Counted from the stretch's first letter, positions 34,761 to 47,180 are shown. The stretch is 64,000 bases of DNA from Rachycentron canadum (GCA_038496675.1 CM076654.1:2149641-2213640), one strand, 5' to 3'. Numbers and translations: made by a program. Notes: generated by a model from the letters alone, not told the origin.

Positions 34761-37034
34761 GGGAGGAGGAAAGTACTTTGGTTTCATCCACTGCGCTGTG
34801 CTCTACTGTACCTCCACACACCAATTATTATTATTGTTTTTCATCAATTCAGAGCAGCAGGTCAGTCTAAATGAAAAGCTTTTGCCGAAGTATATCTGAT
34901 CGTGTACTTGGCCTGTGGTATGAGGACAGCACGGTCTCGAAAAAAGGATTAACAGACTGTACCAGTGTGGGTTAAATCAGAATTACATTATTTGCCATGT
35001 ACAATGGTTTAACAGTGGGAGTGGGCGACTTAGCCTGTGTAGAGGGCAAACCAGTACAAGCACCAGGGTATGTATTGTTCTGCAACACTTGCATTGGTTT
35101 CACCTGGATTGTATGTGTCTGCTCTATACGTATAAACTCACATGAGCAGAAGACTCACTTTTACCTCCAGACAAGCAGTGGTGATCCTCGACTCTGAGGG
35201 GCCCAGGAAGAGAAATGTGACAATATGAGGGGTCGTTGGGGGTCTTTGGTCTGTTTTGGGGTGGGGGCACAAACATCTGCCTGACTTACTTCTGCAGACA
35301 AGAACAAACCATACTATTGAACAATCAAGCAAAACCCAGATTTATGTACAGCCACAATGATTTTTATGTTACGTGCCACCTTGAAAAATGATCTACACCA
35401 TTCGTGCATGGTAACATGGTACGATCATGGTTATGGCAAATAAGCCGTGGTTAAAATATGGTTATGATTTAATAAACAGGACAGGGGAAATAACCTGGAC
35501 ATAATATAAATTGCCAGTCTGTAACTAAAGGTAACCACAGGTCTGAATGAATGTCAAACACGTGACACACTCCTCCACCTCGCCCCATAAAGGGCACACT
35601 ACTTCCACTGACGGGCACTGGAAGTAAACCATGGGGTCTGAATTACTGTTTCCAAAGATACACAACAGAGATGAAGATGAAATGAAAAGCAAAACGAGTG
35701 ATCTTATGGATTAACACTTGAACAGACGAGGACACATCCTGCTCTCCTGTTTTACAAAACTCAGGACAAAGAAGGAACAAAAAAAGTAAGGATAAGAAAG
35801 TGCTGACAGACACGGACTCACTGCGCCGCGCCGCTGTGCTCATGGTCATCACCGACTCCCCCGGCAGACGCATGTGACACCAGCCACCTCGTTTTTGAAC
35901 TGCACTTGCAGCTTTCTGTGACAGGTACGCCAGCCGGCATCAACATATCCGGCCACAACAAGCGCGCCTCACGGCCCGCAGGTTCATCCGTTCTGACGGA
36001 TATTTTCTGTTTGTTGCCCGAGGGATTACAGGCCCCCGATGAAACAAAGGCACGAACATAATGTTTTGTGTTGGAGCTGCTTCTATCTCCTGTCTGCTGC
36101 AGAGCCTCTGCAGGAGTGAAGGAGGGCTTTTTTTTTTTTTTTTTGCTGTGTTGTTTTTTGTGTAAATTTTGATAAGTCAGACATTTTGTCTTTATATAAA
36201 CTAGATTCATAAACATTTTCAAGCTTGTGGATGATTATTGTAGCAATTAGTGTCCGTCCATCTGCTTTACTTTAGCTGTTTCATGTTAGTCTAGAATTTT
36301 ATAGCACCATGTGATTTCAATAAACAATAAAACTCAATCAACTGGTTGCAGACAATTAAATGTAAGCCAATCTATTAAAGTAGGATACATTCAAAATTCA
36401 ACTTTAAGAAATTAAGTTAAATGGCTCAGCTCAAAATTTAACTTAAGTCTGTTGCCTTGAGTTGGATGAGGTTGGATCTCTGTGATGACATCGTAATAAT
36501 ATTGTCATGGTGCAGGTTGTAATGAATTACAAGTATAGATGTAATGTATGTACCTTTAGCTAACACCTAACCAAAGTCTCACTGAAGTCGGGTAAATATA
36601 AATACATCAACAGCTCTAATTAGGAAATAAGCAAGCTATGTTTCTTTATATTGGTAAAATACTGCGATATTAAATGTTTAAATGTTATTTTAGTTTAACT
36701 AGTGACCACCTGGACACTAGACCTCTGAAGGACGTTAGCAGATCCTTTAAGTCCTGGAAGTTGTTCCAGGTTGTTCGTGTTGTTGACCGGCCGTCCACAA
36801 TAACCTCCTCTTGTCATGGACTTTGTCGCTCTATAAACTACGTCACCGCACTTTTCCCTTTGCTCCTGTCACAATTCCTATGACCAGTAGATTATTAATA
36901 ATAAGCTGCTAACAGACGAACGATGGCTCAGTTATTTGCTGGAAGACAGTTTCTGAAATATATATATATAAAGTTTCTAAATGCACTTATCCCTTCTGTT
37001 CCTAATTTCAGTCACATGGAGACTTTTGTGGACA
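34761..37034. other. No gene seen; T17 at 36128
   Basis: Mixed sequence with a T17 run at 36128-36144 and a degenerate CATGGTT-like stretch near 35408-35470. The minus-strand frame at 35818-36222 includes the homopolymer. A compositionally even piece at 35820-36110 is a weak regulatory candidate. Confidence 0.45.
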
Positions 37035-37165
37035 AAGACTCGTTAGATGCTCGTCAGGGGGTCAGAGCGTTGGTCAAGGACACCTAGTCGGGACTCACTG
37101 CCTGCAGAGCCCTTCAAGCCTGTGACCTTCTGCTTACACCGTCTTTAACCACGAGGCCCAACCTG
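37035..37165 (-). mobile_element. tRNA-derived SINE fragment
   Basis: On the minus strand it reads 'gggcctcgtggttaaagacg' (A-box region; complement at 37145-37154) then 'gaaggtcacaggcttgaagg', where GGCTTGAAG looks like a CpG-decayed B-box (complement at 37112-37120). After this comes 'gtgtccttgaccaacgctct', a typical teleost SINE body. Old and partial. Confidence 0.5.
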
Positions 37166-39511
37166 CCACCTCACAATATGGTCAGACACCCCAGACTGCT
37201 CATTTCACCGCGGCAGCGCAGCAGACTGCTGGTATTTACAGCTGATGAGCACACACAGTAGGGGCCCCTACATTAATATATGTGGAGGGTCACAGTCATG
37301 CTTTAGCCGGGGTAAATTCAGAGCCACCACACAGTCGGGGCTCTTGCAGTCTCAGTATTGTTTAGAGGGAGAGGGATGCTGGGCCAGAAGGTCAGCGGCT
37401 CCGTACACAATACAATTAGAGGAAGACACACTGTGGCGTGACCGACGGCACATCAAATATCACAGAGGACGTCTCCGGTAAAGGGCTCAGTACTATTTTA
37501 AAGAAGGTAAAGGAGAAGTACGTCTTGTACTAAAGTTAACAGTGACAGACTGGAGATGTTCCCCAGTTGTACTGATCCACCATAAAAATACAAAGTAGTT
37601 TCAGTTGAAAATGATGCACCAGATAGTGTCACTGGCATTTCTCAAACCAGTCACCTAACATAATTATCACCTGCATTCTGAATATTGTCAGTTTATCACT
37701 GCATTGTCTGCAAAATACTGCTAATAATATAACACCTTTAAAAACAGTATAAAATGCTTTTACACACAGGACATAAATGAGCTGGATTTACAGAGCAAGG
37801 ACAGAAAATGTACTTCAAAATAAATTACAAGGAGCAGATACTATGTATGTACACACACACAAACACACACACTCAAGCATACACAATAAAAGGTGATATG
37901 AAGACAATTTTTTAAAAAATATTACAAAAAATATAATAAATAATTACAAAGTAAAAAGTTTAAAAAAATTTTAAGAAGTGATTTAAAAGAAATCAAGAAC
38001 ATCTTTGCAGGAAAGCAATTAAAAGTTTATTATAGTAAATATAGTGTAAGATCTGTAGAACATGGCTAAATATAAACTATCATCCTTCTTAGAGCTAAGA
38101 CGAAACTAAACAAAGTGTAATAGAGTTTTACTTTTTTCACGGGTCAGTCCCGACCAATGGGGATTTTTTTTTAGTCCTGTTCAAAACAGTCAGCCTTGTT
38201 TATAGGAAGCAGGTGAGGGATTATGTTCTGGTCAAATCACTAGTGACTGCAAGAACACATTTGAATCCCCTGCAAAAAAAACATAATAATGCGTTTTTCA
38301 ATATGATCAGTATATATGTTGATAACCATGCAAGTCTCATTGGTCTGAGACAAGACACTATATCTTTATATCTGCTGTTGCTGGTCTCTACTAAACATAG
38401 TCAACATTGTCTACATTTGAACCACTATTAATATGTAAAAAAAAAAAAAAAAAAATACAGGAAGGGATGTAAAACATTTATTTCCTTTTTACCAAACACA
38501 ACATGCTCTGAAAGGAGGGTTGGTCGATTAAAGACTAACATCTTTGATTGTGACAAATTAACAAAGAATAGATGCAATGTCAGAGATGTTATTCCCAGTT
38601 TTTGTCAGTCTCCCATGAGCTGAGTTCCACTTAGTGCCATTAGGAGTAAATTCATACCAGACAGAGAGTAACCAACCTTTTGTGTAGCTTTGAAAGCAGA
38701 ATTAAAATATGAGTGGAAGTAGTTACAGTTTCAGGCAATCGATGGGCAGGCAGTTTTTTCCAATTAGGTTATTTAAAGTGAAATGTCTAACCTTTTCAAT
38801 TCATATGTCCCTGCATGCATCGTTATGGGTGAATGGGGCGAAACAGCTGCAAATGCTCTCGGCTATTGGGAAATGTTGATCGGGTTTGCCAGGTTGCACC
38901 TGTCCCGCTGACCGTGCCAATGCTGTCCAACTTCATCTCTTCACTAAATAGTATGTTTGAATCAAATGGAGGATTTTTTTTTTTTTTTTTTTCCCAATTC
39001 GCAAACACTTTGGAGGCTCCATCTTTGTTGTAGTTTATTTTTAAAAAGCCACAGAGTTCTGAATTAGAAACTAGGAGCTCGTTTAAATTGAATGTTCGTT
39101 TATGATTAAGGTCTTGGATTATGACCAGGATTAGGTTCAGGGTAACACGAAAGTAGATCTTTCTAATACCGAGGACAAACTATACAACCCTTTTGTCTTG
39201 TGGATGGTCGCTGGGTGAGATTAGAGGATTACAGAGTGAGGTGTGACAGGTGATCGGTGAAGGTACCAGGGACCAAGTTTAAAGTTTCACCTATGGCAGC
39301 ATCAACAACAAATATTTTATTTTAGCAATCGAAGTGAACCTGGAAGCATTTATTGTCCTTTCTCGTCCAGTCCAGGTTTAGCATCACAGGTAATGTGCAT
39401 GAAGGATTACAACACACCCTCTGTTGGGATTCATTTTGTGTGTTATGCACCTGGCCTGGCACAACACAAGGTGTTTAATATTTTGGGATATCCATCCATT
39501 TAAATAGATTA
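37166..39511. other. No gene seen; A19 and T19 runs
   Basis: A short CA-rich run at about 37850-37872, A19 at 38437-38455 and T19 at 38974-38992. Frames at 37245 and 38213 are unconvincing. Confidence 0.5.
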
Positions 39512-39846
39512 AAGGGGTTAAAATGAATGGGTTGGGGTTAAGCTTAGGTTAAGGTCTTGAGTTTCAGGGTTCAGGGTTTCAGGAACTGAAATGCATCATT
39601 GAAATGCTTCACAGGTCTGCTGCATAATTAACAACTAGTGTGCAGCTCACTGTACTTGTGGGGTCCTGACAGCTTCACGGGGACCAAAAACGTTAGACCT
39701 CAAGGGTTTAAAGGGCTGCTTGAGGGTTAAGACTTGGTTTAAGGGTAATTAGGTTTAAGTTTGGGTTGAGGTTTGGCGTTTAGTTGTTGATGGTTCAGGT
39801 TAGTGTGAGGGGCTTGGGAACACATTATGCATAATGGGTCCCCACA
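39512..39846. repeat. Telomere-like GGTTAAGG/GGTTTAGG element
   Basis: Degenerate G/T-rich words (gggttggggttaagcttagg, caagggtttaaagg, gggttaagacttgg, gggttgaggtttgg). The inner part, 39657-39846, is bounded by inverted words TGTGGGGTCC and GGGTCCCCACA. I recall this GTCCCCACA-bounded, TTAGGG-like sequence as very common in teleosts. It is not a true (TTAGGG)n telomere. Confidence 0.55.
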
Positions 39847-39924
39847 AAGACAGGTGCACAGACCTGAGTGTGTGTGTCTCTCTCTGTCTTTGGGCTCTTC
39901 TCCTTGCTCTTCACAGATCACTAG

Positions 39925-40190
39925 CAGTCCTCCAGCCCCGGCCCCTGTCCTGGTGATGTAATTATTTCCCAGCGGCACCTGGGAGCCACGGCCGCCATTC
40001 GGAGGCATCGCTCACAGCCAAGTATACAGATGTTTCTAATTGCTTTCCATTACCAAGAATAACAGCTGTTTATATCTATCAGCAAATAATTCACAAGAGT
40101 TCCAGACTGTTAGGATAACATATCCCACCTGGTCACCATCACCAGTTGTCAACAGCCGAGCGCCGCGCTTGCCAGGCCTCTTGTTTACCG
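39925..40190. promoter_or_regulatory. Candidate conserved non-coding element
   Basis: Holds GATGTAATTATTTCC, GTTTCTAATTGCTTTCC and AGCAAATAATTCAC in repeat-free sequence, next to a GC-rich shoulder (39925-40010). Texture-based. Confidence 0.36.
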
Positions 40191-40567
40191 AATCCCCCGA
40201 TGAGCTGAGGCTTAGAGTCACCTTCAGCCATCTTGCTTTGCACCTCCCAGGATTCCTCGCATCCTCGTACAAGTTAGTCTTGTAAAGAAGGAAGGAAGGG
40301 AAATTACATTTTGCTCTTGTTACAATACCCTGAACTGTTACTACGCCCACTTACATCAAAGAGGCCGGAATTTCACATTTTACCCCGATAGCACCACCTG
40401 ATAAGTAAGAAAACAATGAATCACAATGACGTCATGTGAAGGGAGAAATGCATCACTGATGGCAGCTCCTCTTCATTTCATTGTTTTGGTTTTATGGCAC
40501 AGTTTCAACGCTCTTCTCAGTTAACAAGCTCTGATATCCCATTGTAACTTCCCATCACTAAATGCAA

Positions 40568-40832
40568 TTAAAGGTCCCATATGTTATATTTTTTTGTTTT
40601 ATTTGACAAAAATATCTGCCTAACAGGATGTATTTGTGTACATTTCAGTGTAGTTTATATCTCCTTTCTCAGGCAGATTTCAGGTAAACAAATCATACTT
40701 GGGCGGATGTTGGGTCCAGGTAGGCTGAGCTTGTGGCAAGACTGAGGGCACTGGCTGCTTGGTTGTGACATCACAAAGTTACAGAAGTCCTGATGGCTGG
40801 TTTTAAGGCTCAGTTTCTGAATCCAGTCCCAC
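40568..40832 (+). mobile_element. Family A MITE, copy 3
   Basis: Begins with the intact-looking terminus TTAAAGGTCCCATATG, then 'ggcagatttcaggtaaacaa', 'gttgggtccaggtaggctga', 'gtgacatcacaaagttacag' and 'ctgatggctggttttaagg'. The CCAAT arms and the right end are missing. Confidence 0.7.
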
Positions 40833-42366
40833 TTTGTAATTAGTTGTGGAGACCAAAGAAGAGAAGAGTGAATATTGTATTTATATTTATCAGGTTGAGA
40901 GAATAGAAGATAGAGAATAGAAGAATAGTCAAAAGTTCTTCTGCTGCTAATGTGTAAAACGATGTGGCTTGAATCTAAATGATTCAAGTTTAAACTCTCG
41001 TTTATATTCAATATCGAGTATCATGTGCTGACGTACCTCACAGCTCATAGCACCACACTGTGAAACCTGCAAATTCTCCAAACAAGCAGGCATTAAACGA
41101 CCAAATCCGACCTCACTTTAAAACTCCAGAAGTCGTCTTATAGCCAAACAGTGGGCAGCTGGTTCCACAACTTTGCCTGGTGTCTCATTTGTTATATCGA
41201 GTTGTTGAGTTGCGCTGCTGGAGCGAGCAGACTCACCGTGTCCATGGAGCTGTTTTATTTCTAACGTGATGACTTCGTCGCACGGTGCTTTAAATATTAT
41301 TAGCCTTGCAGCTCCTCTTACATTTCCTTTCATGGGGCATCAACCTTAATTTGGTCCAGCAGTGAAATCAGGGAAGCTCATCATTGTCCCTCCCTTTCAC
41401 TTAAACTGAGAGAACTTAAGATCTACAACATCTCTCTTTAAGCTTCAACTTGACTGGTCAAACACAGATCCATGGAGCATTCACCTGTGAGTTTAACCTT
41501 TTATCTGTCACATATTACAGTTCGAAATATTAAGTCTGATACTATATTCTCTTGTCTATACTGGGTATTCAGTTTCTGTCTATGACGTTCTTGTTCTTGC
41601 AGCTGGTGCCCTTCGCTTTTGCTGCTCATACGAACTCATCAGTGAACTGCAAGCGCATCACTTCCAGTGTACCAGACCAGTTTTTCCCTGGAAGTAACAG
41701 CAAGTGTAAAAGCTTAGAAAAGTCAAACAACAGTGCGACGAAACATATTTATAACAGAGTGTCACAGACGATTACATTAAAAGTAACATGCTGACTCGAC
41801 TGAACACAGCCTTCCCACAAATGAAGCCCTGTCTTTCAAGCACCATTCCTGTTGTCCACCCCACCCCCCACCCCCTCCGCCCCGCCTCTTTCTGGCGGCA
41901 AGGCCTAGCCCAGTATTGTGTGTGTGCTCTGTCTGACACGCTGGCTGTTGGGAATGAGCCATCTGACGGGGAGTGACTGCCAACAAGAGCAGAATGTCAT
42001 TATGAGTGGAGGCTGCTGCGGGCCTGCCACCATCATAGGGAATTCATCACCACAAGTGATGATGATAATGGACTTTGCTGCAAATGACTTTGGATGAGCA
42101 GTGTTTTTGGCAAGAGGTGCTCGGTCTGACTGGAATTTTTTTTTTTTTTCCATACCTCAGAAACAGATAAGAAGGCTTTTGGTGTCCCAGCTGGGCCTTG
42201 GGACGGCCTATGGTCGAAGAACTGACATTGTGTGAATACATTGTGCTTTGTTCTGCACTGGACTGTAGGTTTGTTACAGCCAGTCATTCAGATAGATTGA
42301 GCTTTATCTGTGTCTGGTAGAGTTAATTAGGTAGAATTAATGAGATATTACGTATCTTGCATATAC
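40833..42366. other. No gene seen
   Basis: Mixed sequence. Overlapping frames at 41777-42287 on both strands have no recognisable features. Confidence 0.5.
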
Positions 42367-42610
42367 ATTAAAGGTCCCATATAGTCTAAAGGCAGATGTC
42401 TTCTTTGCAATTACCTTAAAACAAGCTGTCAAGAACTTCTGTTACTTTATGATGTCACAAGAAAGTGGTCACCCTTTTGGTACTAGAGCTCCAGAGAGAA
42501 GCCAGAGGGAGGTGATGTTTTTTGGTTCTTAAAACCACAAATATATCTACTTATGGATATCAACACTTCAAAATAAAACACGGGAAGAGTGTAAAATTTG
42601 GTACCTTTTT
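42367..42610 (-). mobile_element. Family A MITE, copy 4 (deleted)
   Basis: Starts TTAAAGGTCCCATATAGTCT, jumps to 'aacttctgttactttatgat' and 'ctagagctccagagagaagc', then to the far end. The middle with the CCAAT palindrome is lost. Confidence 0.65.
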
Positions 42611-42732
42611 AATGTAGCGTTCAGTGACCCTCAACTGTTCATGACTTTAGCCACATGATTCACTTGGTCATGGATTCATAAATATTTCCGATTTGGCCTG
42701 ATGACATTTCCAATTTATAAAACAAACACTGC

Positions 42733-42754
42733 TTTTTTTTTTTTTTTTTTTTTT
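42733..42754. repeat. Poly(T) tract, 22 nt
   Basis: Uninterrupted T run. Confidence 0.96.
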
Positions 42755-42769
42755 AACATTTTAGCAAAT

Positions 42770-43330
42770 CACATTCCATAATTGGCCGTTTCCCATCATG
42801 TTAACTCCCCTCAGAGCCCAGGGATTCAAAAATAATTGTCCAACTTTGCCAGAGTGCTCAAAGCAAAACTCATCAAGTGATAAATTTAACCACCTAGTAT
42901 TGACTCCGCAGGAGAACATGGCTACAGGGAGGTGAAAACTATGACGACTCCATTATGATCCACAGGAAAAAGGATCTATAATAAGGCCGAGGCTCATTAT
43001 GAAAAGTGACAAACAACAGTTAGTTGGGTATCGGGAGGTTGTATCACTGTTCTCTGACAGAATCTCTTTCAGTGAATATGAAATGCCTCATTAAAGCGGC
43101 GCACTTGAAAGCTTGCACAATCCCGACGCGAGATCAAAATGCAGGTTGCCGTCATGAGAGGGGAGATTTCATGTGCAAATTAAATAGAAGGTTAAAAAAG
43201 CGCAGTGATAGACTGTTGACCACATAATTAGCAGTTTCAACTCCTTTTTCTCATAAATGCAACATTCTGTCATGCATATTCAAATGTGTGCCCCGCTCTG
43301 CCATTTATAATTGGTTAAAGAGTTTCAACT
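42770..43330. promoter_or_regulatory. Candidate conserved non-coding block
   Basis: A 560-bp repeat-free stretch with CCATAATTGGCC, TTTAACCACCTAG (RUNX-like), ATGCATATTCAAATG and ACATAATTAGCAG. It is the longest even-textured block in this part of the window. It may be two neighbouring elements. Confidence 0.38.
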
Positions 43331-43937
43331 GACAACAGAGAGGGGAGGATGGCGGCTCTTTTTCGGTGACGCTCTGGCCTCGCCTGAGAGAGCCGTCAGT
43401 CTGTCTGTCATGCAGAACATCTTTCAGGGTTTGTTTACCAGGCATTGCAGTGGAGTGAGTGCTCTCTGGCTGCTAATGTGACAGTTGCACTCTGGCTTTC
43501 AGTTCAGTGGACATGTTGTTTTGGAGAGAAAGCAGGAGGATGGTACCCAACTTATCTGATTACCGATGATGTACATCACACATCCCCGGCCGACTTCGCG
43601 GGCAAGACAGCCAAGCGAGGAGGAAAGGATGTTGGGTATCAGTAAACAAGGCTTGACTGACGTGGCGGCAGACGATTTGTGAGGCTCAGCTGAAGATCCG
43701 TGCCACATGGATGCCAGGGAACTGGAGGAGATCAGAGCAAAGGCAGGCACACAGCTAGACACTGTGGGTCATACGACACCTGATGAACAGCCTCATATGT
43801 CGCAGCGGTATTTCTGGTCGCTGACTGAGCCCATGTATTGATTATTGTATTGCAATAATCATTCTGATAAATTGATTTTATTAGTACAAGATAAACTGAA
43901 CTTTATCTGTGTTTGATAAAATTAATTAGATATTTAC
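43331..43937. other. No gene seen
   Basis: Moderately GC-rich. An 87-residue minus frame and a 66-residue plus frame overlap here, neither convincing. Sequence just before 43941 resembles that before 42367 ('aactttatctgtgtttgata'). Confidence 0.45.
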
Positions 43938-44470
43938 ATTAAAGATCCATACAGTCTAAAGGTAGATGTTAAAGGTCCATACAGTCTAAAGGTAGATGTT
44001 AAAGGTCCATACAGTCTAAAGGTAGACCTCCATGTGGTCTTTGATTATAAAGCAGGTCCAGGTTCTATATTAATACAGTGAAAGCATCAAAGGTCTCAGT
44101 CACAGAGAAATGCTCACAGCCTGTATTCAGAAACTGAGCCTGAAAACCAGCTGTGAGGACGTCTGGAACTTTGTGATGTCACAACCAAGCAGTGACCATC
44201 CCCTGTCAGCCATGCCCCAAGCCCCGCCCGACTGGACCCACCATCCAACCTTGCAGGATTTGGTTGCCAGTAGAAAGCCCAGCCCTCCACACCAGTGAGC
44301 ACCTGAGGGGACAATGTCTGAGAGCCACAACCGATCCAACCTAACATCACTGTTGGACCTCATTTGATGAATGTGATCAAATCCCTTTAGCCAGTTTCCA
44401 ACATCTGGTACAAAGACTAAAACCAGAAGAGAGGAGGCTCCGGTTTTTCAGAGGAGCTTCTCAAAGTTAG
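43938..44470 (-). mobile_element. Family A MITE, copy 5
   Basis: Reverse complement of copy 2: 'ctccatgtggtctttgatta', 'aagcaggtccaggttctata', 'gaaactgagcctgaaaacca', 'ctttgtgatgtcacaacc' and 'actggacccaccatcc'. Its terminus is repeated in tandem (see 43941-44027). Confidence 0.75.
43941..44027. repeat. 30-bp tandem repeat, three units
   Basis: Units at 43941-43970, 43971-44000 and 44001-44027 (last partial) read AAAGGTCCATACAGTCTAAA followed by GGTAGATGTT. Units 2 and 1 differ by one base in the first ten. The unit is the family A terminus. Confidence 0.97.
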
Positions 44471-44759
44471 AAACTGTGGAAGTATTTACATAAAGGGCAT
44501 TTTATAATAATAATGAAGATGAAGATCCCAGTGGAAGGAGAATGTCAGCATAGTTATTGTTACTCCAGATTTTCTACACAGTCGGAGAAAATATCTTCTC
44601 CCAGAATAGAATTAACAAGACTGGGAAAATGGCGGTGTAGGATGAATGAAAAGTAAAGTTTCTAGTTATTAACTGCGATATACATAGATATTTTTTTAAT
44701 ACTCTACAAGGAACTTCTTGACTCACTCAAAGCCCTCTGTTCCTACATGATTGCGAAAA

Positions 44760-45330
44760 CCAAACAACATAAGTGCTGTAAGCCGTCATGAAAGAGAAAC
44801 CATATGGATCTGTATATGACTCGCACGGCCTATATTTTCAACATGCAGTCGACAAGCCACCTGATGTTCAGGTAAAGAGCCGCTTAAAACACATAAACAG
44901 TGCGTGCACCCTGAATTCATCTGGGTTTCACTCATATGGCAGATGTATTTTCACGTTACTAAGCATATGGTCATCGCTCTACACCTCTTTTACTGTAATA
45001 ATTTCATCCTCGGGTAGCTCATAATTCTTTCAGCATCATGTACTCTTATTTTTTTATATGGCTAAATAATGCCACAGGGACCTGAGCTAACTGTAACCAG
45101 ACGTAATCTCAATTTGCAATGCATATGTTTCAGAAAAGAGCCCCACAGTTAGTACACAAAACCCCCCATGAGCGCGGCAGCAGCGACTGCTGCGGCAGAG
45201 GTCCATTAATATGCATAGCTTTGCTAAAAGCTCCAAAGTGACCTACATGACAAGGTTCAGTATACACTCCAACTGTGTGCTACACTTGTGGGACTTAGCC
45301 GCCCGTGTTACCTTAATTAGTGTCTTCTTG
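44760..45330. promoter_or_regulatory. Candidate conserved non-coding block
   Basis: Even, repeat-free sequence including TCATATGGCAGATG (two E-box-like CANNTG words), GCAATGCATATGTTTCAG and TTACCTTAATTAGTG. A 78-residue frame at 44788 shows no protein signature. Confidence 0.33.
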
Positions 45331-46514
45331 CCACGGGTGGCTTTTTCCTGGAGAGGCTATTGAACTTACGTGCACACTTGTGCGCCGGGGTCACTGCAGG
45401 TCGCCGAGGTCACTCCAAAAGCCTGTCCCCCGACAGCTCGGGCACCTCTCCACAGCCAGCAAAATGGTTGCCATTAGTCTGTAGAGGACGACTGCTAACA
45501 TCCCCATTAGATGCACTTTAAACTCCTGCAGTGTCCCAGGCACTCGACAACAACTCTCCAGCTCTTCAAGGTAATCTCCGAGGCCCATCCCTGACAGGAT
45601 GTATCAATTAACAGATTTGTTTGCTTTCCTCTCCTACAACCTCATTTGCATATCAGCCAGCTAAAGTGCAGCTCAAGTTCAAGAGCACTGTTGACACTAT
45701 GTTTTTGTTTTGTTTTTTCCCTTCATCCTCTACAACGGGTGGTGGAGGGGCCAAAAAAGGAAAAAAATTACCATACATATTACAACTCAGCTGCTCTGCT
45801 GATCCAAAAGTATCTAACAGAAGTGGTTAGGAGCACAGAAAGTTACAAGATGTTAGCAACCACTCCAGGGCGAAGCACTGTTGACACTCATTCCTGTTTG
45901 GTCTACGTCAAAGGGGAGCTTAGCATTTCCAATGCTAAAGGACAGCTGTTGCTGGCAGGCCTCTTTCTCACTGGCGCAGGCACCACTGTTTAGGGCGGTA
46001 ATCTGTCAGGGCGGTGGCGTAGCCAATGTGCTCTACCCCTAGGTGGAGGCAGAGAAATGTGGCTCAGGGCTCTATGCATAGCAATGAGGCCAGACAGATG
46101 TAAAAATCCACTGTGGTTTTACAGCCTCAGTGCTCACCCTCTGTGTTTGTGTGTTTGCCTGGAACCCTCCCCATCAACCTTTCGAACACATCCATTCCCA
46201 TGATGCAGTGCTGTTACAAGGGCACATTTATGCTGTTTGAGTGGAGGCCGTCAGTGGGATCCAGAGAATTTGTATGTTTCCTGACATTACTGGTGGAAAC
46301 AAGTCAGTGTCATAGTGAAAATAACACACAATAAAATGTTGTATTTCATCATTTGGGTGAAAAATATAACTGCATTTAAAAAAATTAAATAAATAAAAAT
46401 TAATACATTTAAATTTTTAAATTATTATTATTTATTAAAGATGTTTAGAAGATCTTCCTCATATTCACTCACTCACAAGAGTGAAAGCAAAAAGCAGACT
46501 TATGACTTTTCACT
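45331..46514. other. No gene seen
   Basis: Mixed sequence. The frames at 45621-45993 on the plus strand lack recognisable features. A very AT-rich patch lies at 46370-46440. Confidence 0.45.
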
Positions 46515-46775
46515 TGCCAAGTTGTAATACTTCAAACTCAATTTAGTGCTTAGACGAGCTTCTAATGCATTTTCTCCTTTTAGCTCAAGTTTTGTCTCCA
46601 CCACCTCCTGACAAAATGTCTGCAGATGTTCCACTTTCATCAACAGCTAGCTGCTAATTTGATTTGTCTGCTATTTGGTGTTGGACGGTGACTTTGTCAG
46701 GAAACACTGAGTCTGAACCAGTAAATGTATTGTGAAACTGAAGCAAGGAGCTAAAAGAGGCTAAAAAAAACCCAA
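46515..46775 (+). mobile_element. Dispersed repeat fragment (family J)
   Basis: 'aatgtctgcagatgttccac', 'caacagctagctgctaa' and 'gctaaaagaggctaaa' match my memory of a common fish interspersed repeat. Single copy here, so internal support is lacking. Confidence 0.38.
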
Positions 46776-46794
46776 TGGACCTATTATCTCACAA

Positions 46795-47180
46795 CCTGAT
46801 TTTTCTGGGTTACATTTTATCAAAACTGGACTACTGTCACTCCCTCCTCTCTGCCAAAGGTCACTTTCCTGCCGCCAAGTAGCTCAAAATGCAGCAGCTC
46901 GGCTTCTTTCTGGTTTTAACAGACAGTATCACATCATCCTGATCCTTCCTTCCCTTCATTGGCTCCCTGTTTATTTAAGAACTGATTTTAAGATTTTACT
47001 GATCATTTTTAAAGCACACCAGGGCCAGACTCCAAGTTACAAAACAGAATGAATTGTTATTTTATTACCCTTAGGCCATCGGGCGGGGCCGAACTCTTAA
47101 GTTATTACTGTCCTGCTCTGATTCTATTGTCAAAGCACTTTGTCAACTCTGTTTTTAAAGGTATTAACATTATTATTTAA
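46795..47180 (+). mobile_element. L2-type LINE remnant, 3' end
   Basis: A 54-codon open frame at 46879-47040 reads VAQNAAARLL..., then PSLHWLPVYLRTDFKILL and FKAHQGQTPSY, the hallmark region just downstream of the reverse-transcriptase core in fish L2/CR1-clade ORF2. Upstream, in another frame at 46820-46846, is SKLDYCHSLL, so a frameshift separates the two. The 3' tail 'aaagcactttgtcaactctg' (47131 onward) is a typical L2 end. The copy is 5'-truncated and dead. Confidence 0.87.

Noticed and set aside
35408..35470. Tandem CATGGTT-like repeat
   Set aside because: Units vary too much in spacing and sequence to call a tandem repeat with confidence.
35818..36222. 134-codon minus-strand frame
   Set aside because: Contains the translated T17 homopolymer and no recognisable protein feature.
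36270..36480. Possible 'aacttaag/cttaagtt' dispersed repeat
   Set aside because: Only short AT-rich words are alike and no second copy was found in the window.
39512..39846. True interstitial telomere (TTAGGG)n
   Set aside because: Words are degenerate and mixed (GGTTAAG, GGTTTAAG, GGGTTGAG), bounded by inverted ends; no exact TTAGGG array.
43941..44027. CRISPR-like array (30-bp repeats)
   Set aside because: Units are directly adjacent with no spacers and derive from a transposon end. The context is eukaryotic.
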